Source of the DNA: Parasegetibacter sp. NRK P23
GTDB taxonomy: Bacteria; Bacteroidota; Bacteroidia; Chitinophagales; Chitinophagaceae
Reading direction: 5' to 3'
NCBI RefSeq assembly: GCF_023721715.1
Contig: NZ_JAMDLG010000001.1
Location: 499,889 to 563,888, forward strand
Length of the DNA stretch: 64,000 nt
Shown here: in pieces, positions 1 to 9,013 of the stretch
How positions within the stretch are numbered: the first letter of the stretch is position 1
Layout: every line of letters starts with the position of its first letter
Position numbers and translations under genes: made by a program
The notes under the pieces: model-generated
The model's database searches: none
The model's input: only the letters and a program-made list of their open reading frames with translations
Told to the model about the DNA's origin: nothing

Positions 1-820
1 TATCTTTCTGAATTTCGTAGCTCTGCTTGATTTTGGGGAAATAAAGAATACCAGTTAAGTTAAACGGATAATCCACATTGAGGTGGATCCAGAACAACGG
101 CGGTTCTCCGAAGGGATAAAGTTCCCTGTAAAAATTCTGGTAATCTTCTGTGGTAAGGTCTGAAGGTTTGCGTGTCCAAGCCGGTTGAATATTGTTGATT
201 TGCTTTTCTTCAAAGAAGATCGGCACCGGCAGGAACTTACAGAACTTTTCGAGGATGCTGCGGATGCGCCCTGCTTCCAGGAACTCTTCGCTTTCTTCGT
301 TGATGTGCATCACGATGTCGGTTCCGCGGAATTCTCTTTGTGTAGGCTCCAATGTATATTCGGGGCTTCCGTCACAACTCCATTTCACCGCTTCCGCTCC
401 TTCCCTGAAACTCTGGGTAATCACATCCACGTGCTTACTCACCATGAAGGAGGAGTAGAAACCAAGTCCGAAATGGCCGATGATATTGGCTTCGTTCTGC
501 CCTTTGTATTTGTTGAGGAATTCTTCAGCGCCGCTGAAAGCCACCTGGTTAATGTACCTGTCCACCTCTTCGGCGGTCATGCCCACACCCCGGTCGGAGA
601 TCGTGAGTGTTTTGGCTTCGGTATCAATTTTAACGTCGATGCGCAATTCACCCAGTTCACCTTTCGCCTCGCCAATGGAGGAAAGGGTTTTGAGTTTCTG
701 GGTAGCGTCTACCGCGTTACTAACGAGTTCCCGCACGAAAATTTCGTGGTCGCTGTACAGGAACTTTTTAATGATAGGAAAAATGTTCTCGGTTTGAACC
801 CGGATCGCACCTTTTTGCAT
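1..820 (-). CDS. htpG: Molecular chaperone HtpG (Hsp90), 5' part only
   Basis: Reading the minus strand from the ATG gives MQKGAIRVQTENIFPIIKKF, followed by the GHKL ATPase motifs of Hsp90: ELVSNAVDA (the Asn that binds Mg-ATP), SDRGVGMT and GHFGLGFYS. The frame stays open to the window edge, so only about 273 residues (the ATP-binding domain and the start of the middle domain) are present. HtpG is a cytosolic ATP-dependent dimeric chaperone. The family is usually 600-630 residues, so more than half lies outside the window. The next gene on this strand upstream is the cysteine desulfurase, about 80 bases away. There is no sign of damage in the visible part. Confidence 0.95.
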   Translation of the reverse strand, partial: MQKGAIRVQTENIFPIIKKFLYSDHEIFVRELVSNAVDATQKLKTLSSIGEAKGELGELRIDVKIDTEAKTLTISDRGVGMTAEEVDRYINQVAFSGAEEFLNKYKGQNEANIIGHFGLGFYSSFMVSKHVDVITQSFREGAEAVKWSCDGSPEYTLEPTQREFRGTDIVMHINEESEEFLEAGRIRSILEKFCKFLPVPIFFEEKQINNIQPAWTRKPSDLTTEDYQNFYRELYPFGEPPLFWIHLNVDYPFNLTGILYFPKIKQSYEIQKD

Positions 821-900
821 AGCAACGATATTTTTTTGACCCTTCGGGGTTCAAAGAAAGTGCCAGCAGGGGCGAAACTGCCAAATTTGCGGAACTACAG

Positions 901-2028
901 TTAAATAAGGTCTTTCAGACGGTCAACAACCTGGTCGATCTCTTCCTTCGTGTTATTTTTACTGAAAGAGAAGCGCACGGTAACCTGGTTGGGGTTGTTG
1001 TTGATGGCCCTGATAACGTGAGATCCCTGCTCCGCGCCGGAAGTACAGGCACTGCCGCCGGAAGCGCAGATGTTGTTGATATCAAGGTTGAAAAGCAGTA
1101 ATTCTGACTTCTCTGTTTTAGGAAAGCTCACGCTCAGCACGGTGTACAGACTTCTACCCACCGGATCGCCGTTAAAGCCCACGCCTTTCACGTGTTTCTT
1201 CAATTGCTCCATCATGTAGAACTTCAGTTCCTGAATGTAGGCGCTTTCCTGTTCAAAATTATCCATCGCCATTTCCAGCGCACGTGCGAACCCCACGATA
1301 CCGTAAAGGTTTTCGGTACCCGCGCGCATATTTCTTTCCTGGGAACCGCCGTGGATGAACGGCTTGATTTTCACATTCTCGTTCACATAAAGCAGTCCCA
1401 CACCTTTGGGACCATGGAACTTATGTCCGGCGCCGGTGATGAAATGCACGGGTGTATTCCTGAGATCGAAGGGATAGTGCCCTACCGTTTGAACGGTATC
1501 GCTGTGGAATATGGCGCTGTACATTTTACAGAGATTACCCACCGCATGAAGGTCAAGTATATTACCAATCTCGTTGTTGGCGTGCATCAGCGTAACCAGG
1601 CATTTTTCTTCGCTGGAAGCGAGTATCCTTTCGAGGTCCTCCAGGTCCACATGACCATTAGGAAGCAACTTTACATAAGAAAGTGCCGCCTCACCTGCAT
1701 GGTAGAGGTGTTCAACGGTATGCAGAGTGGCATGGTGTTCAATGGGAGAAGTAATGATATGCCTGCAATTCAGGTCACGAACGGCGGAACCTATCGCGGT
1801 ATTGGAACTCTCGGTGCCACCGCTGGTAAAGAAAATTTCCGCCGGGTGAGCATGCAACAGTTTTGCTACGGATTTACGGGCGTTTTCCACGGCCAGACGG
1901 CTTTCCCTTCCATAAGAATAAATAGAAGAAGGATTACCGAATTTCTCTGTGAGATACGGCATCATGGCGTCCAGTACGTTCGGGTCCAATGAAGTGGTGG
2001 CGGCGTTGTCTAAGTAAATCCTTTGCAC
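901..2028 (-). CDS. Cysteine desulfurase, IscS/NifS family
   Basis: A 375-residue PLP-dependent class V aminotransferase-fold enzyme that takes sulfur from L-cysteine for Fe-S cluster or thio-modification pathways. Visible motifs are the N-terminal YLDNAATT, the PLP lysine K203 in GAGHKFHGPKG, the cofactor residues in HSDTVQ (residues 175-180), RAGTEN, and the catalytic loop ASGGSACTSG with C328 as the likely persulfide cysteine. The long catalytic loop is of the group I (IscS/NifS) type rather than SufS. The start codon is GTG, and it begins exactly at the conserved MQRIYLDNAA. It lies between glmM and htpG on the same strand with no scaffold protein nearby, so whether it serves Fe-S assembly or tRNA thiolation cannot be told from context. 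Confidence 0.93.
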   Translation of the reverse strand: MQRIYLDNAATTSLDPNVLDAMMPYLTEKFGNPSSIYSYGRESRLAVENARKSVAKLLHAHPAEIFFTSGGTESSNTAIGSAVRDLNCRHIITSPIEHHATLHTVEHLYHAGEAALSYVKLLPNGHVDLEDLERILASSEEKCLVTLMHANNEIGNILDLHAVGNLCKMYSAIFHSDTVQTVGHYPFDLRNTPVHFITGAGHKFHGPKGVGLLYVNENVKIKPFIHGGSQERNMRAGTENLYGIVGFARALEMAMDNFEQESAYIQELKFYMMEQLKKHVKGVGFNGDPVGRSLYTVLSVSFPKTEKSELLLFNLDINNICASGGSACTSGAEQGSHVIRAINNNPNQVTVRFSFSKNNTKEEIDQVVDRLKDLI

Positions 2029-2086
2029 TGTTGTTTGATTTTAATGCACTTGCGTATCTGTAAAATTGCGGAAAATATGTGGAATA

Positions 2087-2121
2087 ACAGGTTTGCCGAC
2101 TGTTTCAATCGACAAACCTGT
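2087..2121 (-). terminator. Hairpin downstream of glmM
   Basis: A 9-bp perfect stem (ACAGGTTTG / CAAACCTGT) lies 8 bases past the glmM stop codon, with a 17-base loop. On the minus strand no long T-run follows, so termination would be weak. The T-run is on the other side. It may be an imperfect terminator or an mRNA-end stabiliser. Confidence 0.4.
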
Positions 2122-2128
2122 GTATTTT

Positions 2129-3508
2129 TTACATAAACTCCTTGATATCCTGCATTAACCGGAGGGCAATATTATTGGCCGTTGTTTCAAAATTACTTTC
2201 CGCGTAAATACGGATGATGGGCTCCGTATTGGAAGTGCGGAGGTGCACCCAATCGTTGTCGAATTCAATCTTCAGCCCATCCTCCTGGTTGATGGGCTGG
2301 TTCTTGTATTTAGCACTGATCTTTCCGAAAATGGAAGCCACGTTAAAGCCTTGTTCCAGTTCGATCTTGTTCTTGGAAATAAAGTAATCGGGGTATTTCC
2401 CACGGAAAGATTTTGTGCCGTTGGGATGTTCAGCCAATGCGCTGAGGAAGAGCCCAATCCCGATCAGGGCATCCCTGCCGTAATGGAAATCGGGCACAAT
2501 AATACCGCCGTTCCCTTCCCCGCCTATTACGGCATTCACTTCTTTCATTTTCTTCACCACATTCACTTCTCCCACCGCAGAAGGATAGTATTTACCACCG
2601 TGCGACAGGGTTACTTCCTTGAGTGCCTTTGTAGACGACATATTGGAGACCGTATTTCCTTTCCTGTGTTTCAATATATAATCGGCCACGGCCACCAGTG
2701 TGTATTCTTCTCCGAACATGGTGCCGTCTTCACAAACAAAGCAAAGGCGGTCTACATCGGGGTCCACGGCAATACCCAGGTCGTATCCTCCTTTTTTCAC
2801 TTCATTGCTCAGCGCCACCAGGTTCTCCGGTAAAGGTTCTGGATTGTGGGCGAATTTCCCATTCACTTCTTCGTGCAATACTTTTACATCCGTAACGCCC
2901 AGTGCTTTCAGCAGCGGCGGCACAAAAAGCGCTCCGGTGGAATTGATCGCGTCCACCACCACACGGAACTTACGTTTGCCTATGGCTTCCGCGTTCACCA
3001 GCGGGTAATTCAGGATGGCATCAATATGGAACTGCATGTATTTATCGGTGGTTTCCAACCGGCCGAGTTTGTCTACCTGTGCAAAAACATAATCATCATT
3101 CGCGGCTTTTTCCAATACCATCGCCCCTTCTTCCGCACTGATGAATTCGCCCACTTCATTCAGCAATTTCAGCGCGTTCCATTCTTTGGGATTATGGCTG
3201 GCGGTAAGAATAATACCTCCCGCGGCTTTTTCAGCAGGAACGGCCATTTCTACTGTTGGCGTGGTGGAAAGTCCGAGGTCAACCACATCCAGTCCCAGCG
3301 CATTTAATGTACTCACCACCAGGTTGCGTACGAGTTCGCCGCTGATGCGTCCGTCGCGGCCGATCACGACTTTACGTGATCCGCCTTTTGCTGCCAGCAT
3401 AGTGCCGTAAGCCGCTGTAAATTTAACTACATCGATGGGAGAAAGGGTATCGCCGGGTCTTCCGCCGATCGTTCCCCTGATCCCTGAAATACTTTTGATT
3501 AGTGCCAC
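2129..3508 (-). CDS. glmM: Phosphoglucosamine mutase / phosphohexomutase
   Basis: A 459-residue alpha-D-phosphohexomutase. The family normally converts glucosamine-6-phosphate to glucosamine-1-phosphate for UDP-GlcNAc and peptidoglycan synthesis. The phosphoserine loop is TASHNP with S104, the Mg site is DPDVDR at 249-254, the sugar-binding loop is GEGNGG, and the C-terminal phosphate-binding loop is RTSNTEP. The frame extends 23 codons further upstream, but that part is an unrelated hydrophobic stretch. The GTG at the conserved MALIKSISGIRG is the more likely start. A phosphomannomutase/phosphoglucomutase activity cannot be excluded by motif alone, but the SISGIRGTIGG N-terminus is the usual Bacteroidota GlmM form. 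Confidence 0.9.
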   Translation of the reverse strand: MALIKSISGIRGTIGGRPGDTLSPIDVVKFTAAYGTMLAAKGGSRKVVIGRDGRISGELVRNLVVSTLNALGLDVVDLGLSTTPTVEMAVPAEKAAGGIILTASHNPKEWNALKLLNEVGEFISAEEGAMVLEKAANDDYVFAQVDKLGRLETTDKYMQFHIDAILNYPLVNAEAIGKRKFRVVVDAINSTGALFVPPLLKALGVTDVKVLHEEVNGKFAHNPEPLPENLVALSNEVKKGGYDLGIAVDPDVDRLCFVCEDGTMFGEEYTLVAVADYILKHRKGNTVSNMSSTKALKEVTLSHGGKYYPSAVGEVNVVKKMKEVNAVIGGEGNGGIIVPDFHYGRDALIGIGLFLSALAEHPNGTKSFRGKYPDYFISKNKIELEQGFNVASIFGKISAKYKNQPINQEDGLKIEFDNDWVHLRTSNTEPIIRIYAESNFETTANNIALRLMQDIKEFM

Positions 3509-3602
3509 GTTGTATCCGGTTTTGTGCAACAAAAATAAGGGAAAGGGAAGTAGGAAGAACAGCCCCGAAGCACACAACCGATTGCCGAAGATTTTGACGA
3601 AT

Positions 3603-3735
3603 GTTGAATTTTAGATTTTGGATTTTGGATTAACGGGGTCAATTTTGACGGAATGGATGGCGGGAAAAGGCAAGCAATACGCAAGCTGATAAATAAGCAA
3701 GTCATTCAGCATTCAAAATTCAAAATTCAAAATTT
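3603..3735. repeat. AT-rich inverted repeat (TTGAATTTT / AAAATTCAA type)
   Basis: The segment before the methyltransferase has GTTGAATTTTAGATTTTGG near its left end and three tandem ATTCAAA units at its right end (3711-3735). The two ends are imperfect reverse complements of each other. A close relative of this element sits inside the ribosomal operon near 20.4 kb. The 75 bases between the arms show no other signal. Confidence 0.6.
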
Positions 3736-3738
3736 CAA

Positions 3739-4473
3739 ATGGCTGAATGGTTTGAAGCGTGGTTCAATACCCCCTACTATCATAAATTGTATGTGGAAAG
3801 AGATGAGCAGGAAGCTGCCGCTTTTATCACCAAGCTCATCGATTACCTGAAGCCTGAACCGGGTGCCAGGATGCTGGACATTGCCTGTGGAAAGGGGCGT
3901 CACGCCAAACAACTCGCGGATGCGGGCTACGACGTAACAGGCATCGATATTTCACCTGACAGCATTACGGAGGCGCAACTCCTCGAACACGACCAGTTGC
4001 GGTTTTATGTACATGATATGCGCCTGCCCTTTCTCATCAACTACTTTCAGTTCGCCTTCAACTTCTTCACCAGTTTCGGCTATTTCCGGACCCGCAGGGA
4101 ACATTCTAACGCGATCCGGACTATTGCGCAGTCCTTGCAGCCGGGAGGGAAATTCCTGATCGATTACCTGAATACACCTTATGTGGCTGAAAGACTGGTT
4201 CCCGCTGAAACCAAAACCATCGGCACCACGGTTTACGGCATCAAAAGATGGCTGGCGGATGCCCATTTTTATAAAGAAATCACGGTAACCGACCCGGCGC
4301 TTCCCACCCCCATGACCTTCACGGAAAGAGTGGCCGCTTTCTCGAAAGAGGACCTCACCGGCATGTTGAACAAACACGGACTTGTGGTAACCGATGTTTT
4401 CGGCGATTACCTGTTTAACGACTGGAACGAGCCACATTCCCCCAGGCTCATCTTGATCGCCGAAAAACAATAA
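3739..4473 (+). CDS. Class I SAM-dependent methyltransferase
   Basis: A 244-residue Rossmann-fold methyltransferase with motif I MLDIACGKGRH (residues 45-55) and the acidic end of beta-2 in VTGIDIS (67-72), which bind S-adenosylmethionine. It resembles the Methyltransf_25/11 small-molecule families. No substrate can be inferred. It ends 9 bases before the FGE-like lipoprotein gene and is probably co-transcribed with it. The ATG directly follows an AT-rich repeat, so the promoter may lie inside or before that repeat. Confidence 0.85.
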   Translation: MAEWFEAWFNTPYYHKLYVERDEQEAAAFITKLIDYLKPEPGARMLDIACGKGRHAKQLADAGYDVTGIDISPDSITEAQLLEHDQLRFYVHDMRLPFLINYFQFAFNFFTSFGYFRTRREHSNAIRTIAQSLQPGGKFLIDYLNTPYVAERLVPAETKTIGTTVYGIKRWLADAHFYKEITVTDPALPTPMTFTERVAAFSKEDLTGMLNKHGLVVTDVFGDYLFNDWNEPHSPRLILIAEKQ

Positions 4474-4482
4474 ACTGCCTCC

Positions 4483-5643
4483 ATGAAGTACGCGCTCGCC
4501 TCCCTTATTTTCTTCCTGATATCCTGTGGGGAAGAAGCCACAAAGCCCGTTGTGATTACAGCACAAGACTCCTCCCCCATACATCTGCGCATAAGCGGTG
4601 CCGTTTCCTGTACGGTTGGAATGAATAGTAGCGACAGCGCTATTTTCATGAATGGCGGCGGTGCTGCATTCGAAGAAACCGAGGAAGACAGTTTGCGTCC
4701 TTCAGCAAAAGAAAAAGGTATGGTATGGATACCGGGCGGTATATTCAGTATGGGTTCTGTTAACCCATCCGGCATGCAGCAAGGCGGCGGCGAACCCATG
4801 CACGACGCGCGACCGGTGCACCGCGTGCAACTTCATGGCTTCTGGATGGATGCCAACGAAGTAACCAACGCACAATTCGCGGCCTTCGTAAAAGCGACAG
4901 GCTATGTTACCGTGGCGGAACAAAAGCCCGATCCTGCTGAATTCCCAGGTGTTTCGGCCGATAAACTGGTCGCGGGCTCCGTGGTATTCAGGCCCACAAC
5001 ACAGAAAGTTTCGTTACAGGACCATCTGCAATGGTGGCAGTATGTTCCCGGAGCAAACTGGCAACATCCTTCCGGATCAGGTTCTTCCATCAAAGGGAAG
5101 GACAACCTGCCCGTGGTGCATATCGCCTGGGAAGATGCCGCCGCTTACGCGAAGTGGGCCGGTAAAAGATTGCCAACCGAAGCGGAGTGGGAATTCGCGG
5201 CGCGCGGCGGTAAAACCGGCAACCTCTACGCCTGGGGCAATAATTTTACGTTGAACGGGAAACACATGGCCAATACTTTCCAGGGTTCTTTCCCCAACCG
5301 GGATGAAGGGAAAGACGGTTTTACAGGTATCGCTCCTGTGGGACAATATCCGCCAAACCCTTACGGGCTTTACGATATGGCCGGAAATGTATGGGAATGG
5401 TGCGCAGACTGGTACCGGAACGATTACTATGGCTCGCTAACGGAAGCTGTTAACCTAAATCCGTTGGGACCGGAAGAAGCCTTCGATCCGGCTGAACCCG
5501 GGATGAAAAAGAAAGTTCAACGCGGCGGCTCCTTTCTTTGTACCGATGAATACTGTACCCGTTATATGGTGGGCACACGGGGAAAAGGAGAATACCGCTC
5601 CCCCACCAACCATGTGGGATTCCGTTGTGTGAAAGACCATTGA
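4483..5643 (+). CDS. Formylglycine-generating-enzyme (FGE/SUMF1) family lipoprotein
   Basis: A 386-residue protein with a lipoprotein signal peptide ending in the lipobox LISC (C15), then about 60 poorly conserved residues, then an FGE-sulfatase domain from about residue 79 (GMVWIPGGIFSMGS) to the C-terminus, with the family hallmark GNVWEWCADWY. The segment RGGSFLCTDEYC carries two cysteines five residues apart (C353 and C358). That is the spacing of the active-site pair in true formylglycine-generating enzymes, which oxidise a cysteine in sulfatases. Most bacterial family members used for other functions lack the pair. The protein would sit in the periplasm or outer membrane. No sulfatase gene is in the window. 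It is transcribed with the preceding methyltransferase. Confidence 0.88.
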   Translation: MKYALASLIFFLISCGEEATKPVVITAQDSSPIHLRISGAVSCTVGMNSSDSAIFMNGGGAAFEETEEDSLRPSAKEKGMVWIPGGIFSMGSVNPSGMQQGGGEPMHDARPVHRVQLHGFWMDANEVTNAQFAAFVKATGYVTVAEQKPDPAEFPGVSADKLVAGSVVFRPTTQKVSLQDHLQWWQYVPGANWQHPSGSGSSIKGKDNLPVVHIAWEDAAAYAKWAGKRLPTEAEWEFAARGGKTGNLYAWGNNFTLNGKHMANTFQGSFPNRDEGKDGFTGIAPVGQYPPNPYGLYDMAGNVWEWCADWYRNDYYGSLTEAVNLNPLGPEEAFDPAEPGMKKKVQRGGSFLCTDEYCTRYMVGTRGKGEYRSPTNHVGFRCVKDH

Positions 5644-5793
5644 CGCGCTGTAAACAGGATAGTTTGGTGATTAATTTCGTGGTTCCAACCGTATACAGGT
5701 TCGAACGGAACACATTGATAATAAAAAGATAACCAAGGAGTTTTCCACAAAATTCCTCCCTCAGGTTAGCGGCAACTCCGTATTTTTACAGTT

Positions 5794-6420
5794 ATGACAC
5801 TTATGGATGCATCCGCACCAGGAGCCTTTTGGAACGGCCCGCTGGCCCGGCTCGACCAGGAATTATTTCATCTGCTGAACGGGAAATGGCACAATAGTTT
5901 CCTCGATTCGTTTCTCCCGTATATGAGGGAATCCATTATCTGGATCCCGCTTTACCTTTTCCTGTTCGTGCTGGCCTGGAGCAATTTCGGGAAAAAAGGA
6001 CTGGGCTGGATCGTATTCGCCATTCTCACCGCGGCACTCACGGATATTGTATCCAGCGGCATCATCAAGGAACTTATCCCCCGCTTCCGACCATGTAACG
6101 ACCCGCAACTGGCGCACAGCGTACGTTTCCTGGTACTGAACTGTCCAAAAAATTCCAGTTTCACATCCTCCCACGCCGCCAGCCATTTCGGTGCGGCCAT
6201 GTTCATTTTCCAGACTTACCGGTACATCTGGAACAAAGCCTGGATCGCATTCCTGTGGGCCGGTATGATCGCTTACGCGCAGGTTTATGTGGGCGTGCAT
6301 TTCCCGCTCGACATCCTTTGCGGCGCACTTGTTGGTTGCGGGATCGGATGGGGCACCTCGTTGATTTTTAACAGACAGATAGGATTGCGTACCTTCGACA
6401 AACTTTCAACCCAATCATGA
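5794..6420 (+). CDS. PAP2 superfamily membrane phosphatase
   Basis: A 208-residue integral membrane protein with the lipid phosphate phosphatase motifs: KELIPRFRP (K92, R99, P100), SSHA (H127) and QVYVGVHFPLD (H169, D173). Such enzymes remove phosphate from lipid pyrophosphates such as undecaprenyl pyrophosphate, or from phosphatidic acid or phosphatidylglycerol phosphate. The third motif normally begins SR. Here it reads AQ, so the usual phosphate-binding arginine is replaced by Q163. The stop overlaps the next start as ATGA, so it is translationally coupled to the CNNM-family gene. Confidence 0.87.
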   Translation: MTLMDASAPGAFWNGPLARLDQELFHLLNGKWHNSFLDSFLPYMRESIIWIPLYLFLFVLAWSNFGKKGLGWIVFAILTAALTDIVSSGIIKELIPRFRPCNDPQLAHSVRFLVLNCPKNSSFTSSHAASHFGAAMFIFQTYRYIWNKAWIAFLWAGMIAYAQVYVGVHFPLDILCGALVGCGIGWGTSLIFNRQIGLRTFDKLSTQS

Positions 6421-7709
6421 TCGAAATATTTATACTGATCGGCCTCGTAATTGTGAACGGTTTGTTCTCGATGGCCGAGATAGCCCTTGTTTCCGCACGA
6501 AAAGCCCGCCTTGAAGCCCAGGCCAATAAAGGCGATAAGCAGGCCCGTGAGGCCCTGAACCTGGCCAACCATCCCGATACGTTCCTGTCTACCGTGCAGA
6601 TCGGGATCACCCTGATCGGTATTTTAACAGGTATCTTCTCGGGCGAAAACATCAAAGACGATGTACTGTCGTTCCTGGGCAGGTTCCCCGCGCTGGCGCC
6701 TTACGCCAATGCAATCGCAACCACGATCATCGTAATTTTTGTTACCTATCTCTCCCTCGTGCTGGGAGAACTGGTACCAAAAAGAATCGGCCTTTCCAAC
6801 CCGGAACGCATCGCCAAAAGCGTGGCCGGTCCCATGAAAGTAATCAGCATCATCACACACCCCTTCATTGTATTGCTCACCAAATCAACCGGTCTCATTA
6901 CCTCCCTGCTGCGCATCAAAACCAACGAGAGTCAGGTGACGGAAGAAGAGATCAAAGCTATGATCAATGAGGGAACTGAACACGGCGCCATTGAAGAAGC
7001 CGAGCAGGAAATCATTGAAAGAGTGTTCCACCTGGGCGACAGGAACATCACGTCACTGATGACGCACCGCAGTGATATCGTATGGTTCGACATCAGCGAT
7101 ACCGAGGCCTCCATCCGCGAAAAAATCATGGAAGACCCGCACTCCATTTACCCTGTATGCGAAGGGCAGATTGATGAAATCAAAGGTTTCGTATCCTTGA
7201 AAGACATGTATGTTTCCAACGACCTTACCCAGTTCAAACACCTGATGCGCCCCGCACTTTTTGTACCCGAAAACAATACGGCCTATCAGGTACTCGAAAA
7301 ATTCAAACAGGCCAAAGCGCATTCCTGCTTCGTGGTGGATGAATACGGCACCTTACTCGGCATGATCACGCTGAACGATATTCTCGAAGCCATTGTGGGC
7401 GATATCAATGAACCCGATTATGAAGATTATGAAATCGTGGAAAGAGAAGACGGCACCTTCCTCGTTGATGCCCAACTTCCGTTTTACGACTTTTTAAGGC
7501 GTTTCGAAAAAACGGAATGGATGAACGAAGGAGAACACGAATTCGATACACTCGCCGGGTTCCTGCTCCACGAACTGGAACATATTCCCGTTACCGGTGA
7601 AACCATGGAGTGGAAAGGGTTTCGCTTTGAGGTAATTGATATGGACGGGCATAGAATTGATAAGATACTGGTGAGTATTTCGGAGGAATTGCGGAGTGAG
7701 ATGGAATAG
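6417..7709 (+). CDS. CNNM/CorC (hemolysin C) family transporter-associated protein
   Basis: A 430-residue protein with the standard three-part layout: DUF21/CNNM membrane domain (residues 1 to about 190, hydrophobic helices starting at IEIFILIGLVIVNGLFS), a CBS pair (about 200-325) and a CorC_HlyC C-terminal domain (about 345-425). The family is linked to magnesium or cobalt efflux and, in some bacteria, to gliding-motility factor GldE-like proteins. The ATGA overlap with the PAP2 gene shows that both are made from one mRNA. The exact ion is not deducible. Confidence 0.9.
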   Translation: MIEIFILIGLVIVNGLFSMAEIALVSARKARLEAQANKGDKQAREALNLANHPDTFLSTVQIGITLIGILTGIFSGENIKDDVLSFLGRFPALAPYANAIATTIIVIFVTYLSLVLGELVPKRIGLSNPERIAKSVAGPMKVISIITHPFIVLLTKSTGLITSLLRIKTNESQVTEEEIKAMINEGTEHGAIEEAEQEIIERVFHLGDRNITSLMTHRSDIVWFDISDTEASIREKIMEDPHSIYPVCEGQIDEIKGFVSLKDMYVSNDLTQFKHLMRPALFVPENNTAYQVLEKFKQAKAHSCFVVDEYGTLLGMITLNDILEAIVGDINEPDYEDYEIVEREDGTFLVDAQLPFYDFLRRFEKTEWMNEGEHEFDTLAGFLLHELEHIPVTGETMEWKGFRFEVIDMDGHRIDKILVSISEELRSEME

Positions 7710-7800
7710 GAAGTTTCAATTCCACGCAAAGACGCGAGGGAGCAAGGACGCAAGGCGTTAGTTGGTTTTGGGTAGGTTTTCTTGCGTGTTTTTTTTCGCA

Positions 7801-7819
7801 CGCAACGGCGCAACGACGC
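7801..7819 (+). repeat. 19-bp dispersed repeat, copy 1
   Basis: CGCAACGGCGCAACGACGC occurs here in the intergenic space downstream of the CNNM gene. It is preceded by degenerate relatives (ACGCAAAGACGCGAGG, AAGGACGCAAGGCG) and a T-run. The same 19-mer is found exactly near 41.1 kb and, inverted, near 16.25 kb. All copies are outside genes. Confidence 0.75.
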
Positions 7820-7827
7820 AACGGGAT

Positions 7828-8325
7828 TTAGAAAACGGCGCTCCATACGGCGTCGGGGAAACCCAGTTTGCCACTTTTACGTTTGCCGTTCACCGTTATG
7901 TGCATCATGTTGATTTGCTTATCGATATAATCGTAGAGCAGTTTATTGGAGATATCGATTCTTTTGGGTGGCGTGGGAATACCGGTCACTTCAAGGTAAC
8001 TCCATACCGCTTCGGATTCTCTTTCAAAGCCCAGGTATTTCATGGAAACGGTTTTGCCATCGGCTTTCACCAGCAGGTGTTTCCGGATATAATCGCTTAC
8101 CAGCGAATCCATCGCTTCGTGGTTGGCGGCGTTCACCAGGTCGGCTGGGCGGTTGTAGACTTTCTTCAGGGCGTTTTCAAAGTCGTCCGTAAAAATTTTC
8201 ACGGCAACTTCCAGGCTTTTTTCCGAAGCATTGTGGTTGATTTCGGTCACACTCACATAGAATGGATGGGCGGAACTGGTCGTTAACTGAAAAAAAAGCC
8301 ACCATTTACATAATAATAGTACCAT
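7828..8325 (-). CDS. DUF6702 family exported protein
   Basis: A 165-residue protein starting MVLLLCKWWLFF, with a signal peptide ending near TSSA-HP, followed by HPFYVSVTEINHN, the typical start of the DUF6702 family of Bacteroidota. The rest is probably beta-rich and secreted to the periplasm. A TTG nine codons upstream is a weaker start candidate. It is divergent from a HupE/UreJ-type membrane gene, with an M1 peptidase downstream of that. This trio recurs in Bacteroidota as far as I know, but its function is not established. Confidence 0.78.
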   Translation of the reverse strand: MVLLLCKWWLFFQLTTSSAHPFYVSVTEINHNASEKSLEVAVKIFTDDFENALKKVYNRPADLVNAANHEAMDSLVSDYIRKHLLVKADGKTVSMKYLGFERESEAVWSYLEVTGIPTPPKRIDISNKLLYDYIDKQINMMHITVNGKRKSGKLGFPDAVWSAVF

Positions 8326-8404
8326 TTGTTGCCTTGAATTTTTCTGGTACAAACTTCTGATTTATTTTGTAACCAGTTTCAACTGATCTGTTAAAAACAC
8401 CCCC

Positions 8405-8986
8405 ATGCAGGACTTCTGGCTCTATTTCGGTCTGGGTAAGGACCATATCGCCGACCTTCAGGGTTACGATCATATCCTGTTCGTGGCCGCCCTTTGCTTA
8501 CGTTACCTCTTCCGTGACTGGAAAAAAGTGCTGATCCTGATCACCGCATTCACCATAGGACATTCCATTACGCTGGCACTGAGTGTATTAAATGTGGTGA
8601 ACATTTCTACGGCCTGGATCGAGTTCCTCATACCGGTGACCATTGTATTTACGGCATTGAGCAATGTATGGGAGAAGAAATTCGAATTCAAAACAAAGTT
8701 TCCGCTCATCTATTTTCTTGCCCTGTTCTTCGGACTGATCCACGGACTGGGCTTTTCGAATTACCTGAAGAGCCTGCTGGGCAAGAGTTCCAGCATAGCA
8801 GGTGAGCTATTGGCTTTCAACCTGGGATTGGAAGCGGGCCAGTTGCTGATCGTGGCAGCGATCATGCTGATTTCCTGGATCGTGGTGCAGGCCATGCGGA
8901 TGCAACGGCGGGAATGGCTGCTCTTCGCTTCCGGTGGTATTTTCTGCCTATCTTTACTCATGGCAATAGAACGATTTCCGATATAA
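8405..8986 (+). CDS. HupE/UreJ family membrane protein
   Basis: A 193-residue integral membrane protein with about six hydrophobic helices and the family-typical histidine-containing segments GYDHILFVAAL, TIGHSITL and FGLIHGLGFS. The histidines are thought to bind a metal ion such as nickel or cobalt in HupE proteins. The start is the first ATG after the divergent promoter region. The M1 peptidase begins 28 bases downstream on the same strand. No hydrogenase or urease genes are present, so a nickel role is only a family-level guess. Confidence 0.85.
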   Translation: MQDFWLYFGLGKDHIADLQGYDHILFVAALCLRYLFRDWKKVLILITAFTIGHSITLALSVLNVVNISTAWIEFLIPVTIVFTALSNVWEKKFEFKTKFPLIYFLALFFGLIHGLGFSNYLKSLLGKSSSIAGELLAFNLGLEAGQLLIVAAIMLISWIVVQAMRMQRREWLLFASGGIFCLSLLMAIERFPI

Positions 8987-9013
8987 ATTCAACCAAACAC
9001 ACGTGAAACTCCA

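Noticed and set aside
185-904. 239-codon open frame on the plus strand at the left edge
   Set aside because: It is antisense to the clear htpG reading frame, and its translation has no recognisable domain.
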